Shown piece after piece: positions 11,579 through 23,963 of a stretch of 64,000 bases of DNA. Source of the DNA: Spinacia oleracea (Eukaryota > Streptophyta > Magnoliopsida > Caryophyllales > Amaranthaceae); contig NC_079487.1 of the NCBI RefSeq assembly GCF_020520425.1, positions 111,634,141 through 111,698,140 of the forward strand. The letters are read 5' to 3'. Both the position numbers and the translations under genes were made by a program. The notes under the pieces were generated by a model, which saw only the letters and a program-made list of their open reading frames with translations, was not told the DNA's origin and did no database searches. The number at the start of each line of letters is the position of its first letter. Positions within the stretch are counted from its first letter, which is position 1.

Positions 11579-14500
11579 ATGGCAAACAACAATTCATTCA
11601 ACATTCGATCAATTCTCGAAAAGGAGAAGTTGAGCGGGAAAAACTTCCTTGAATGGCAAAGGAACTTGCAAATAGTTCTTATGCAGGAAGAAAAGGAGTA
11701 TGTCCTGGAAGAGGCGATGCCCAAAGCCGCAGGCGACGGGGTCACTCAGGCAGCCCTCAATCGTTGGATTGATGCCAACAAGGATGTGAAATGTCTAATG
11801 CTCGCCACCATGAGTGCAGATCTGCAGAAAACGTTCATCAACTCAGATGCTTTCACGATCATCAGTGAGTTAAAGAACATGTTCCAAGATCTGGCTCGAG
11901 TCGAAAGATTTGAGACTCATAGGCAAATTCTTGAGACCAGGCTTAAGAAAGGCGAGCCCGTAAGTCCACATGTTCTCAAAATGATTGGACTCATTGAGAA
12001 TATGAGTCGGCTGGATCATCAATTCTCTCAGGAAATGGCTATAGACACCATCCTCCATTCTCTTCATAGCGGGTATGATCAGTTCAAACTGAACTACAGT
12101 ATGAATAGTCTGGACAAAATGCTCACTGAGCTTCACGGTATGCTGAAGACCGCTGAAAAGACGCTCAAAAGTGATAAGCAAGATGTGCTTATGGTGCGTG
12201 GGGGCAAGTTCAAGAAATCTGGAAAGAAGAGGAATGCTAAGAAAGGTGGCAACAAGGCCAGCCAGACTAAGCAACCAGCTGGCGCCAAATCCGAAAAGAG
12301 GAAGGTCAGTCAACCCACTTCTGAATCCGAATGCTTCTACTGCAAGAAGAGGGGGCATTGGAAGAGAGATTGCTTGAAGCTAAAGGAAGATCAGAAGAAC
12401 GGAACAGTCGTTCCATCTTCAGGTATTTTCGTTATAGACTGTATACTTGCTAATTCAACTTCTTTGGTATTAGATATAGGTTGTGGCTCACACTTATGTT
12501 CCAATTCACAGGGACTAAGAAGAAGTAGAAAGTTAAGCAAGGGTGAAGTCGACCTACGAGTGGAAAATGGAGCACGGATTGCTGCATTAGCTGTAGGAAC
12601 TTATTATTTGTCGTTGCCCTCTGGGCTAGTTTTGGAACTGGAAGAGTGTTTCCATGTTCCAAGTCTTACTAAAAACATCATTTCAGTTTCTTGCTTAGAT
12701 GCTAAGGGATTTTCCTTTTTAATAAAAGACAATAGTTGCTCGTTTTATTTTAAAGAGATGTTTTATGGATCTGCTAGATTATTCAATGGACTTTATTTAC
12801 TAGATCACGACAACCAAGTTTATAACATAAATACCAAAAAGGCCAAAAAGGATGATTCAGATCTCACCTATCTGTGGCATTGTCGATTAGGCCATATTAA
12901 CTTGAAACGCATGGAAAGACTTCAAAAGGAAGGAATTCTAGAACCATTTGACTTAGAGGATTATGGTAAGTGTGAATCATGTTTACTTGGCAAAATGACA
13001 AAGCAACCTTTCTCTTAAGTTGGAGAAAGAGCAACTAAACCATTGGGTATAATCCATACAGATGTATGTGGACCAATGAGTACAAATGCTAGGGGTGGTT
13101 TCAGCTATTTTATCACTTTCTGATGACTTCAGTAGATATGGTTATGTCTACCTAATGAAGCATAAGTCTGAATCCTTTGACAAATTCAAGGAATTTCAGA
13201 GTGAAGTAGAGAATCAATTAGGCAAGAAGATTAAAGCACTGCGGTCTGATAGTGGCGGTGAATATCTGAGCTATGAATTTGATGACCATCTGAAAGAATG
13301 TGGAATTCTATCAGAATTGACTCCTCCTGGAACACCACAATGGAACGGTGTGTCGGAACGGAGGAACAGAACCTTGCTAGACATGGTTAGGTCAATGATG
13401 GGTCAGGCCGAACTTCCATTAGAATTTTGGGGACATGCACTAAATACAGCTGCACTCACTATAAATAGAGCTCCGTCTAAAGCTGTCGAAAAGAATCCAT
13501 ATGAGTTATGGTTTGGAAAGCCTCCAAAAGTGTCTTTTCTTAAGATTTGGGGATGTGAAGTATACGTCAAACGATTAATTTCAGACAAACTTCATCTGAA
13601 ATCTGACAAATGTATCCTTGTGGGCTATCCAAAGGAAACAAAGGGGTATTACTTCTACAATACATCTGAGAACAAGGTGTTTGTTGCTCGAGATGGTGTC
13701 TTTTTGGAGAAGAATCACATTTCCAAAATGACAAGTGGGAGAAAAGTAGACCTCGAAGAAATTCGAGGCGAACAACAAACTCTAGAGAATGCTCAAGATG
13801 ACATTCAGGATGAAACTCAGAGATCTTTAGAAGCATCTGGTGAGAATCATGGTCAATCTAGAGATGTAACCCCGAGTAGATCGCAGAGATATAGATCTCA
13901 ACCGGAAAGGTACTTAGGTAGTTTGACTAACGAGAGCTATGACGTTCTATTACTTGAAAGTGATGAACCTGCGACTTACAAACAAGCTATGACGAGCCCT
14001 AGCTCCAAGCAATGGCAAGAAGCCATGCAATCTGAATTAGACTCCATGTCAGAAAACCAAGTATGGGATTTGGTCGATTTGCCAGATGGCTACCAAGCCA
14101 TTGGAAGCAAATGGGTTTTCAAACTGAAAAAGGACAAGGATGGGAAACTTGAAGTTTTCAAAGCTAGATTGGTTGCAAAAGGTTACAGGCAAGTCCACGG
14201 TGTGGATTACGATGAAACCTTTTCACCAGTTGCAATGCTAAAGTCTATTCGGATAATGTTGGCAATCGCTGCATATTACGATTACGAAATATGGCAGATG
14301 GATGTCAAAACCGCTTTCTTAAACGGCGTTTTAACAGAAACTGTGTTTATGACACAGCCTGAAGGTTTTGAGGATCCAAAGAATGCTACGAAGGTATGCA
14401 AGCTAAAGAAATCGATCTATGGATTAAAGCAGGCATCAAGGAGCTGGAATATACGTTTTGATGAAGCAGTCAGTGACTTTGGTTTCATCAAGAACGCAGA

Positions 14501-15545
14501 CGAATCTTGTGTATACAAGAAGGTCAGTGGGAGCAAAATTACTTTCCTAGTATTATATGTCGACGACATATTACTTATCGGAAATGACATTCCTATGTTG
14601 AACTCTGTCAAGATTTGGCTTGGGAAATGTTTTTCGATGAAAGATCTAGGAGAAGCACAATACATATTGGGCATCAAGATTTACAGAGATAGATCTAAAA
14701 GGATGATTGGACTTAGTCAAAGCACTTATATCAATAAGGTGCTTGATAGGTTCAAGATGGCAGACTCCAAGCGAGGCTACCTACCCATGTCTCATGGAAT
14801 AACTCTAAGCAAGACTCAGTGCCCAAAAACACTTGATGAGCGTAGACGAATGAATGGGATTCCATATGCATCATTGATTGGTTCAATAATGTATGCTATG
14901 ATATGTACACGCCCGGATGTTGCGTACGCACTCAGTGCTACGAGCAGATACCAGTCAGACCCAGGAGAGGCACATTGGACTGCTGCCAAGAATATTCTGA
15001 AGTACCTGAAAAGGCACAAAGATGACTTCCTGGTCTATGGTGGAGATGATGAATTAATTGTTAAAGGCTATACAGACGCAAGTTTCCAAACCGACAAAGA
15101 TGATTTCAGATCACAGTCTGGGTTTGTCTTCTGCCTCAACAGAGGTGCAGTAAGCTGGAAAAGTGCTAAGCAAAGCACCATTGCGGATTCTACAACTGAA
15201 GCGGAGTACATTGCTGCACATGAAGCAGCAAAGGAACCTATATGGCTAAGGAAGTTCATAGGTGAACTAGGTGTAGTCCCCTCCATTAAAGGACCAATAG
15301 CCCTGTATTGTGCTAATAACGAAGCTATTGCACAGGCAAAGGAGCCTAGACACCACCAAAGAGTCAAGCATGTACTTCGTATATTTCACCTTCTACGAGA
15401 GTTCGTTGAAAGAAAAGAAGTCGAGATAAGCAAGATTGGAACTGATGACAACATATCAGATCCATTAACTAAACCTCTGCCGCAGGCGAAGCACAACTCG
15501 CACACTGCAGCTATGGGAATCAAGCATATTGGAGAATGGCTTTGA
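11579..15545 (+). pseudogene. Copia gag-pol polyprotein, disabled by a stop and a frameshift
   Basis: Starts at an ATG (MANNNSFN); the open frame extends further upstream but lacks support there. Domains in order: gag; zinc knuckle CX2CX4HX4C (12332-12373); protease, whose active-site motif reads D-I-G at 12473-12481 instead of D-T-G; pre-integrase LWHCRLGHIN; integrase with RSDSGGEY and NGVSERRNR; reverse transcriptase with YVDD at 14556-14567; and RNase H with TDAS and EAEY, ending GEWL. A TAA at 13016-13018 interrupts the pre-integrase/integrase junction, and a frame change near 13120 (fits loss of two bases) shifts the rest. The two long frames together are otherwise clean, so the damage looks recent. 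It could still be a source of RNA but cannot make a full polyprotein. Confidence 0.9.
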
Positions 15546-16409
15546 TGTCCTTATTTAATGTTTTAAAGTTTTAGAGTTTAATTCTTTGTAAAACATTATT
15601 GGTTAATCATTCACAATAAATTAATAGAATTCATTTTTCCATTTAATTTGTGGTTTATTAAATGATGAGTCCCTTCAAATTGACGAAATATTCAAGATAG
15701 ACTGTCAGGACCAGTCCTGTGACTAAGAAATGTCTATCAAGTGAACTTGAATGTCAAAGGTTGAAAATGGTCCCTGGTCGGAGTTTTCTATAAAATTGGA
15801 CGCATAGAAAACGTTAGACGACTAGAATGCAAGATGACTAGTAGTTGTGTTTCTTGAACTATGTGGACATGGCAATGTCATAATCATTTGCATAGATACT
15901 TACTTTGAGAAGACTAGTATCGGACAGACCTATGAAACTTTACTGTAAGAGATGAAAATCTGTCATAAGTAAATTTCATTAAAATTATTAGACACTAAAT
16001 CATCAATCCCTGAGTGATTTGAGATAACTTGTTTGAGAACTGGTTACTTTGACGTTGACCAACCGTCGCACCGTAAAAGGAGGCTATAAAGGCAACGCTC
16101 AGGTAATCACCTATCAAACGAAGTCTAATCTCAAGATCGCAAGATTGGGATTGTCCTCCCATAAATCGAGATGAGATGCTTAAAAGTTGTACAAGGCCAC
16201 TCGGAGAGCTAGAAACTGTAAAATGCATGGCCGTGCTCGGATGAATCATAGGCTATGATTATCTGTTTATTTGATCAGTTGAACTCTGAAACCGAGAAAC
16301 ACCTCTGGACATAATAAGGATGACAACTCTTACCTTATGTTCAAGAGCAAGCATCGAGCGACAAAGGAATTAGGAAATGCACACTTGTCCCTAAGGACAA
16401 GTGGGAGAC
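15546..16409 (+). other. 3' noncoding part and polypurine tract of the first Copia internal region
   Basis: Noncoding DNA from the pol stop to LTR2, ending in the purine-rich AAGTGGGAGA-type tract just before TGAAGG (16410), the primer for plus-strand DNA. The segment from about 15655 is repeated almost unchanged before LTR3 (from about 20890), so it is a conserved part of this family. Confidence 0.75.
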
Positions 16410-17799
16410 TGAAGGAAATAGTGCCCTTGGTCCAAGTATGCATTCAATGTTAAAGTCTAATAAATGCGGTTCAGTATTAATTAACAAGTTAATAATTCAG
16501 TGAGATCAAGTGAGCTGAATGCCTAACTAGTGGCTGCTTCAGTTCAAGTGGAATTAATGATATTAATCCACAGCTTACTCTTGACTGAACCCGTAGGGTC
16601 ACACAAATAGTACGTAAACGGATCAAGTATTTAATGGCATTAAATACTCCATCTATGGATATTCGGAATCGACGGATCTTGGTTTCAGTGGGAGCTGAGA
16701 TCGTCACAAGCAAGAAATGAATACTCCGGAAACGATGATATTGCCGGAAACGGAAATATGGATCGTATCGGAAATATAAATATTATCCAAGTCGTAGATG
16801 TTGCCAGAAACGGAAACATGGTACGTATCGGAAAATATTAATGGAAATGGAAATATTGCCGGAATCGGAAATATTGCCGGAAACGGAAATATTGTCAGAA
16901 TCGGAAATATTATCGGAATCGGAAAATAATTCCGGAAACGGAAATATTAAATATTTGTTCGAAACGGAAATTAATTCCGGAATCGGAAATATTAAATATT
17001 GTTCGTATCGGAAATAAATTCCGGAACCGGGAATTTAATCGGAAGCGCATCGTACAAATAAGCATCGGACGAGGCCTCCCAGCACGAAGGCCCAGCACGA
17101 AGCCGGGCCATCGCCCAGCAAGCCAGCGCGCCACAAACGCCCCAAGCCAAGGCAGCGCCCAGGCCCACCACAAGGCAGGCCCAGCGCGCGCCAAGGCCAC
17201 AGCAGCGTGTGGGCCTCGTGGCATGGGCTGCGAGCTCGCAGGCAGCGCGCGCATAGGCGCCCCTCGTGGGCTGCCGTGCGTGTGTGTGTTTGTGTTCATA
17301 CACGAATCCTAAAACTATTAGGATTTGATATATGATTAAATTCCTAATCCTAAAAGGATAAATTAATTAATTAGAGTTCTAATAGGATTCTAGTTTAATT
17401 AATTCGTATCCTAGTAGGATTCCAGTTCCCTTTCCATACCTCTATAAATAAGTGTCTAGGGTCATTATTTAGAGACACAATTGAAGTATTCTAAAGGTAA
17501 GATTTTGAAGAAAAATCAGCCACTCTCTTGCCCCTAACCAGCCGAAAATCTATACTACCTTAAGGGCGATTCTAGTTGGTCAAAATTAAGGCGGATCCGG
17601 ACGTGCTGTGGACTATCTACGGAGGGACGACACTTGGAGTCCTAAAGACTTGTTCTTGTTCGGTTCGGGCGCAGCTAGGGAGGGCACGCAACAAAGTGTA
17701 TGCACCTAAACTATGCTAAATGATTATGTGTAAATAATATGCTTTCCTAGCTTTATGGTTTTTCCGCATGATTTATGTTTTGTCATATGTATCATAACC
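16410..17799 (+). repeat. LTR2 (middle LTR) of the Copia compound
   Basis: Begins TGAAGGAAATAGTGCCC and ends near ATAACC. It aligns with LTR1 and LTR3 along most of its length, but its GC-rich core (about 17075-17290) is clearly different and longer. It is followed directly by pol-derived sequence without a primer site, so it cannot serve as a normal 5' LTR. Confidence 0.85.
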
Positions 17800-20700
17800 T
17801 ATCAAAAACTTTACTAGGTTCAAATCAATCTCTTGATTTGAGTTCCACTAATCTTTGGCATTGTTGCTTAGACCATATCAACAAGTTAACATTCAAAAAC
17901 TCTATTTTGATGGACTTTTGAAAGTTGGTTGATTTCTAGATCAATTCAAGACAAGCTAGTCTTACTTGTTGAAAGTAACAAAAGATATGAACTATTGTTA
18001 GAACGCCTAGACGATAGAGTTCAAAGCTAAAGAAAGGTTTTATGACTTTATTATTTCACACAGATTTGAGTGAATATAGGTTTATTTACTCAATGTGATA
18101 TAAGTTTGAATCTGTTTGGCTAGTTCAAAGATTCAGAAGTATAAATCCCACTTGGTAAGAAATCATAAAGATCTAGGATAGATCATGTTAATGATTGCTT
18201 GAGACAAAAAATGATCATCAATGATTGTGCGTTGTAATTTCGCGATCTAGCTCCATAAGATATGGCATATCTAAGTTGGAATGATTGAAGTCAATTAATA
18301 CTTGATTCGATCAAATGATGAATCATAAAGAATTTTCCTATAATTTCTAAACAAAATGCTCAACTACCACCAAACTAAACCAAATTCGTCAAAGCTAATG
18401 AAAAGTAATTTCAGAATATCTTTTCATAATATATCTAAAGAGTTCCTAAACTCAGTGGGAGCTTAGTGTTTGTTATTCAACAAACTAAGGCCCAAGTATA
18501 GATATATGTTTCATTGTGATTTATTCAAATGAGACACAAGGGTATTGTTTCTACCACGAATTTTTGAGAACATAATGTTTGTTTGCTCGAAATAATGTCC
18601 TTTTGGAGATTCGTTTCCAAAATGACAAGTGGGAGAAAATAGACCTCGAAAGTCTTCGAGGCGAACAACAAACATAAACGGACATTCCGAAGGCTTTTCG
18701 AAGTTCTTTAGAAAATCCGAACACGTATTCTTTAAGGACTTTAGAAGTGGCTTTTAAAGAATAGACATCTCTTAGAAGACTTTACAAGTGCTTCAAGGAG
18801 AACAGAATATTCAAAGGACTTTCAAGTGGTTGTTGATATTCTATTGTTTGATCGGTGTTCTATGCCCAAGTAGGCATAGAGTTAAAGTCACTGAAACTAT
18901 GAGATTCTTCTATTAGATAGTGAAGAATCATGGAGTTCAGGTCACTGAAGCTATGCGATTCTTCTATTAGATAGTAAAGAAACCTACAACTTACAGTCAA
19001 ACTATTATCATATAGATTAATGAGTTTGTGACTTGTAAGAAAGCTATGACGAAACCCAGATTCCCTAAAATGGTTAAAGGCCATATATAGACTCAAGTGT
19101 TTTAGATGGTTAAAGGCCATAAAACATAACCAATGTTTTGATGACAAAATTAAATTTTGTTGATTTGCAAGAATGGTTTACACTAATTGGTTGCAAATTG
19201 GTTTTAAGGATAAAAACCATCAAACATGGAATTGTGTTCACACACAAAGCTAGATTAGTTGCTAAAAGGTTACAAGCAAATTCATGGCATGGATTGTGTT
19301 GAAACCTCATGCATAATCATAATGCTCAAGTCTATAAATCAAGCAATGATTGCATATTGGTAGATATGGCAATTGGATGACAAAACGTATTCCTCAATCA
19401 AATGTTGGAAGAAACTATGTACATGGCATGTCATAGGATTTGTGGATCCAAATAAATGCTTGAAAAAGAAAGCTAGCTTATGAAATTTAAGTACAGATTT
19501 AAGCAAGCAATTGGGAATTGGAACTGTATTTTAGTGAAGCTAATAAGCATTTTAGTTTCATAAAATGTACATGATTCTTATAGATGTGTAAGAAGTTTAG
19601 TGGGAGTACATAAAAATTAATTGGTCCTATGTGTATCACGCACATATCTCTCTATTGTGAAATAACATTCAAATACTAATGACTTGGATTTGAAATTATT
19701 CATCAATGATGGACCATGGCGAAACTTAGTACATACTGGGTATTAAGATCTATTTACAAAGATCTAATGATATTGTTTTGGATTAAGTAATAGCATTTAC
19801 TAAATCAAACACGAAAGACTCCATTGGAGATATTCGACCCATGTGAATAAATCTAAGTAAAGAATGTTTGAACTATGTATAAGCATTTACTAAGTTAAAC
19901 ATCAAAGAATCTAAGTGTGATTCTTAACCTATATTATATGTCAAAGTATTTAGCTGGATTCAGTATCTACTGAAATTGAATGAGCTAAAGTTACATGAAT
20001 AGAATTCAATTGAGAATAATTCTGCAAAAGAATTTATCATATATGATATAATATGAGGATCGCCAAAAATGTATCGTATGGCTTTAGGCATGACGAACAT
20101 ATACTTGTCTCTAATTGATCTAAGTGAAGATCAACTAGATTAAGATCAAGAAAAACTTATGGTACTTGAAAAGGTACATAGGAATAGTTCTTGATTCAAG
20201 GAAATAAAGATATGCTAAATATTGATGCTACACGCATAAACACTGGCAAAGGATCAAGCAAGACCCTTTGGAGTTAACCATTGGCAAGAACGAGCTATAG
20301 AGCATCGTGTTTTGAAATGGAAACATGGATTGAAGATCATGAGTTGTTGCGTGGAAAATTAAAATAATAATTTCTATGCTCTAAGATATAGTGGGAAAGT
20401 CTTCCACATATCTATGAACTGCTTGGATAGGTAAATCCAAACAAAGCATCACTAGCAACCTATACAGTTGAAGTAAAAGTACTTATTGCCTAAGAAGCAA
20501 TAAAACAGGGTTGTTTACGTTAAAGAGTTCTTCTCTGAACTTGGGTGAATCACATGTCTGCTGACTTGATGGTTCTTCATTGCGAAATGTGTAGAACCAC
20601 TATTGTAGCAAGAAAGACTAGATCACAAAATAAACACACTCAAAAGATCTTATCATCTATCTCGAAGAACATTCGATGAAAAGGATATTAAGATTGGCAA

Positions 20701-21643
20701 AGCATGATAACTAAACCTATGCAACAAGTGAGGAGCAACAATCACGTTGTAGCACTGGAAATCAAGCATAGCTTTGAATTCCATGAACTGTTTTAAAGAT
20801 GGGTTTGAGGCCCATGGTTGTAAAACATTGGGGTTGAACATTTATCATATATGAAATGTATTTTCATATTCCATTTAATCTTGGTTTAGTATTAAATGAT
20901 GAGTCCCTTCAAATTGACGATATATTCAAGATAGACCGTCAGGACCAGTTCCGTGACTAAGAAATGTCTATCAAGTGAACTTGAATGTCAAAAGTTGAAA
21001 ATGGTCCCTGGTCGGAGTTTTCTATAAAGATGGACGCATAGAAAACGTTAGACGACTAGAATGCAAGATGACTAGTAGTTTTGTTTCTTGAACTATGTGG
21101 ACATGTCAATGTCATAATCATTTGCATAGATACTTACTTTGGGAAGACTAGTATCGGACAGACCTATGAAACTTTACTGTAAGAGATGAAAATCTGTCAT
21201 AAGTAAATTTCATTAAAATTATTAGACACTAAATCCTCAATACCGAAGTGATTAGAGATTACTTGTTTGAGAACTGCTTACTTTGACGTTGACCAACCGT
21301 CGCACCGTAAAAGGAGGCTATAAAGGCAACGCTCAGGTAATCACCTATCAAACGAAGTCTAATCTCAAGATCGCAAGATTGGGATTGTCCTCCCATAAAT
21401 CGGGATGAGATGCTTAAAAGTTGTACAAGGCCACTCGGAGAGCTAGAAACTGTAAAATGCATGGCCGTGCTCAGATGAATCATAGGTTATGATTATCTGT
21501 TTATTTGATAAGTTGAACTCTGAAACCGAGAAACACCTCTGGATGTAATAAGGATGACAACTCTTACCTTATGTTCAAGAGCAAGCATCGAGCGACAAAG
21601 GAATTAGGAAATGTACACTTGTCCCTAAGGACAAGTGGGAGAC
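17800..21643 (+). pseudogene. Decayed Copia pol region between LTR2 and LTR3
   Basis: No long open frame remains, but traces of Copia pol can be read: CTTTGGCATTGTTGC near 17852 (pre-integrase LWHC motif), ACAAGTGGGAGAAAATAGACC near 18623 matching 13732 in the other internal region, and a decayed reverse transcriptase from about 19240. Leader and gag are missing entirely. From about 20890 to 21643 the sequence becomes almost the same as the 3' noncoding part before LTR2. It descends from a related but different family member. Confidence 0.75.
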
Positions 21644-22990
21644 TGAAGGAAATAATGCCCTTGGTCCAAGTATGCATATAATGTTAAGTCTAATAAATGC
21701 GGTTCAGTATTAATTAACAAGTTAATAAATTCAGTGAGATCAAGTGAGCTGAATGCCTCGCTAGAGGCCGCTTCAGTTCAAGTGGAATTAATGATATTAA
21801 TCCACAGCTTACTCTTGACTGAACCCGTAGGGTCACACAAATAGTACGTAAACGGATCAAGTATTTAATGGCATTAAATACTCCATCTATGGATATTCGG
21901 AATCGACGTATCTTGGTTTCAGTGGGAGCTGAGATAGTCAAAGGCAAGCAAGTGAATACTCCGGAAACGATGATATTGCCGGAAACGGAAATATGGATCG
22001 TATCGGAAATATAAATATTATCCAAGTCGTAGATGTTGCCGGAAACGGAAACATGGTACGTATCGGAAAATATTATTGGAAATGGAAATATTGCCGGAAT
22101 CGGAAATATTGCCGGAAACTGAAATATTGTCAGAATCGGAAATATTATCGAAATCGGAAAATAATTCCGGAAACGGAAATATTAAATATTTGTTCGAAAC
22201 GGAAATTAATTCCGGAATCAGAAATATTAAATATTGTTCGGAATCGAGAATTTAATCGGAAGCGTATCGTACGAATTAGCATCGGACGAGGCCTGTCAGA
22301 CGAAGGCCCAGCACGAAACCGGGCCATCGCCCAACAAGCCAAAGCGCAAACACACGCCAAAGCCAAGACCAGGCCCAGCGCAAAGGCCAGGCCCAGCCAA
22401 GGCCTTGGGCGCGCGCAGGCAGCGGCGAGCTGGGCCGTGCGTTGTGCGTGGGCCGTAAGGCCTGCGTGCGGTGCATTGCCACTCGTGTGTGTTACTCGGA
22501 ATCCTAAGGCTACCGGGATTCGTAATATGATTAAATCTAATCCTAATAGATAAAGTTTGTTTAATTAGAGTCCTAGTAGGATTATAATTAAATAGATTTG
22601 TATTCTAATAGGATTATAATTCATTTCCATAAACTCTATAAATAGGTGCCTAGGGTCACATATTTAGATAGAGGATTGAAGTATTCAAAGGTAAGATTTT
22701 GGAACAAAATCAGCCAAACACGTGTAGCCTATTAGCCGAAAATTCTTAGTACCTTAAGGGCGATTCTAGTTGGTCAAGCTTAAGGCGGATCCCGACGTGC
22801 TGTGGACTATCTACGGAGGGACGACACTTGGAGTCCTAAAGACTTGTTCTTGTTCGGTTCGGGCGCAGCTAGGGAGGGCACGTTACAAAGTGTATGCATC
22901 TGAATTATGCTAAATGATTATGTGTAAATAATATGTTTCCTGGCATTAAGGTTTTCCGCATGATTTATGTTTTGTCATATGTATCATAAC
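21644..22990 (+). repeat. LTR3 of the Copia compound
   Basis: Starts TGAAGGAAATAATGCCC after a polypurine tract and ends near ATAACC at 22990. Differences from LTR1 are sparse single-base changes, including in the GC-rich block, so these two are closer to each other than to LTR2. Confidence 0.85.
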
Positions 22991-23218
22991 CCGATTCAAA
23001 CCCGATTCAAACCCGACTATATAAGATTCAAACCCGAAATTGAACCAGATCCGAATATGACTCGACCCGAACCCGACTTGTATCAGAAATGGAAAAAAAA
23101 ACTCAACATGACCCGACCAACCCTGCACCCTAGTAAAAGTGATCCGACACAAACCGACCTGATAATAACCCGACGAAGACTCGGCCAGATGACCTGTTTT
23201 GACAGCTCTACTCGCAAT

Positions 23219-23722
23219 AGTGAGTTTTCCGTTTCTCCTGCACTTGTGATTTTCTTTTGTGTCTTATTTTTCACAATAGTGGTCCATCTTTGCCCTCGGG
23301 TCATCTACCGCTTCCACATGTCTCCTTTGCTTTCTCTAATATTCTCCTCACCCTTCCTACCTTCCATCCATGACCTAGCTTCTTTCTCTTTGATTTATCT
23401 GAGATTTTTCAATCCCCCCCCTTCGATTCGAGCCCTATGTAACGTGTTGACGTTTCACAATAGGTTAAGGCTTAGCATGTCCATATGAGACAACTTTCAT
23501 AAACTAGTATGCCTTTACTAATGCATATCTAGCTGCAAGTTAGTATGTATTATTTCATATACTATTTGTTATGTATGATACTTGTTCCTTTAGATCTTGA
23601 CTTATATATGTTCGTGTTCGTAAAGGTGGCCAAATCGGCAAATCTTTGATTGCTCTTGCTCTTGCTCGTCCTCGACGTTGGGAGTTGTTTTCTTTTATAC
23701 TTCCTCCATTCTTATTTATATA
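23219..23722. other. Spacer between hAT-type and Stowaway-type elements
   Basis: About 500 bases, partly CT-rich, without a supportable gene. An open frame of 173 codons (22967-23488) runs from the ACCCGA repeats into this stretch; its composition follows those repeats and it matches nothing I know. Confidence 0.5.
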
Positions 23723-23963
23723 CTCCCTCCGTCCCGGAATACTTGATCTGTTTTCCTTATCAGGCGTCCCTTAATACTTGACATGTTTCTAAAAATGGAA
23801 ATATTCTAACAATATTATATTATTTCTCACTCCACCCCTATTAACCCACCTACCCCCTACTCCATACAAAAAATAATTAAAAATTCAACCCCTACTCTCC
23901 CCCAACCCCACCCCTTTACGCATTTCCCACTAACTACATTAAAATAATACCCACTATCAACTA

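Larger units (their letters stand above)
7585..22990 (+). mobile_element. Ty1/Copia retrotransposon compound: LTR-int-LTR-int'-LTR
   Basis: Three copies of a 1.35-1.39 kb LTR lie in the same orientation at 7585-8936, 16410-17799 and 21644-22990. Between the first two are a tRNA-Met primer site, a long leader, gag-pol and a polypurine tract. Between the last two is a shorter internal region without leader or gag, carrying only decayed pol. The domain order (integrase before reverse transcriptase) makes it Copia. By eye LTR1 and LTR3 are near-identical, while LTR2 differs in its GC-rich core, so LTR1 and LTR3 may be the true pair. I found no matching 5-bp target duplication at the outer edges, which argues for a product of recombination or nested insertion plus deletion, not a single clean insertion. 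Confidence 0.85.
7141..23210. mobile_element. hAT-type non-autonomous element, split by a retrotransposon
   Basis: The left end (TAGAGCCGTCAAAA at 7141) and the right end (TTTTGACAGCTCTA, ending 23210) are inverted repeats. Both inner flanks are filled with degenerate ACCCGA-type short repeats (7141-7570 and 22990-23190), so they are two halves of one element of roughly 660 bases interrupted by the 15.4 kb Copia compound. Near-matching 8-mers flank it: CTCGCAAA at 7130-7137 and CTCGCAAT at 23211-23218, although three extra bases separate the left one from the terminus. TAG...CTA ends, an 8-bp duplication and GC-rich subterminal repeats fit the hAT superfamily. No transposase is present. Confidence 0.6.

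Noticed and set aside
7580-22995. Target duplication around the Copia compound
   Set aside because: Five-base flanks (CTACA on the left; CGATT or neighbours on the right) do not match, and the exact LTR ends are uncertain.
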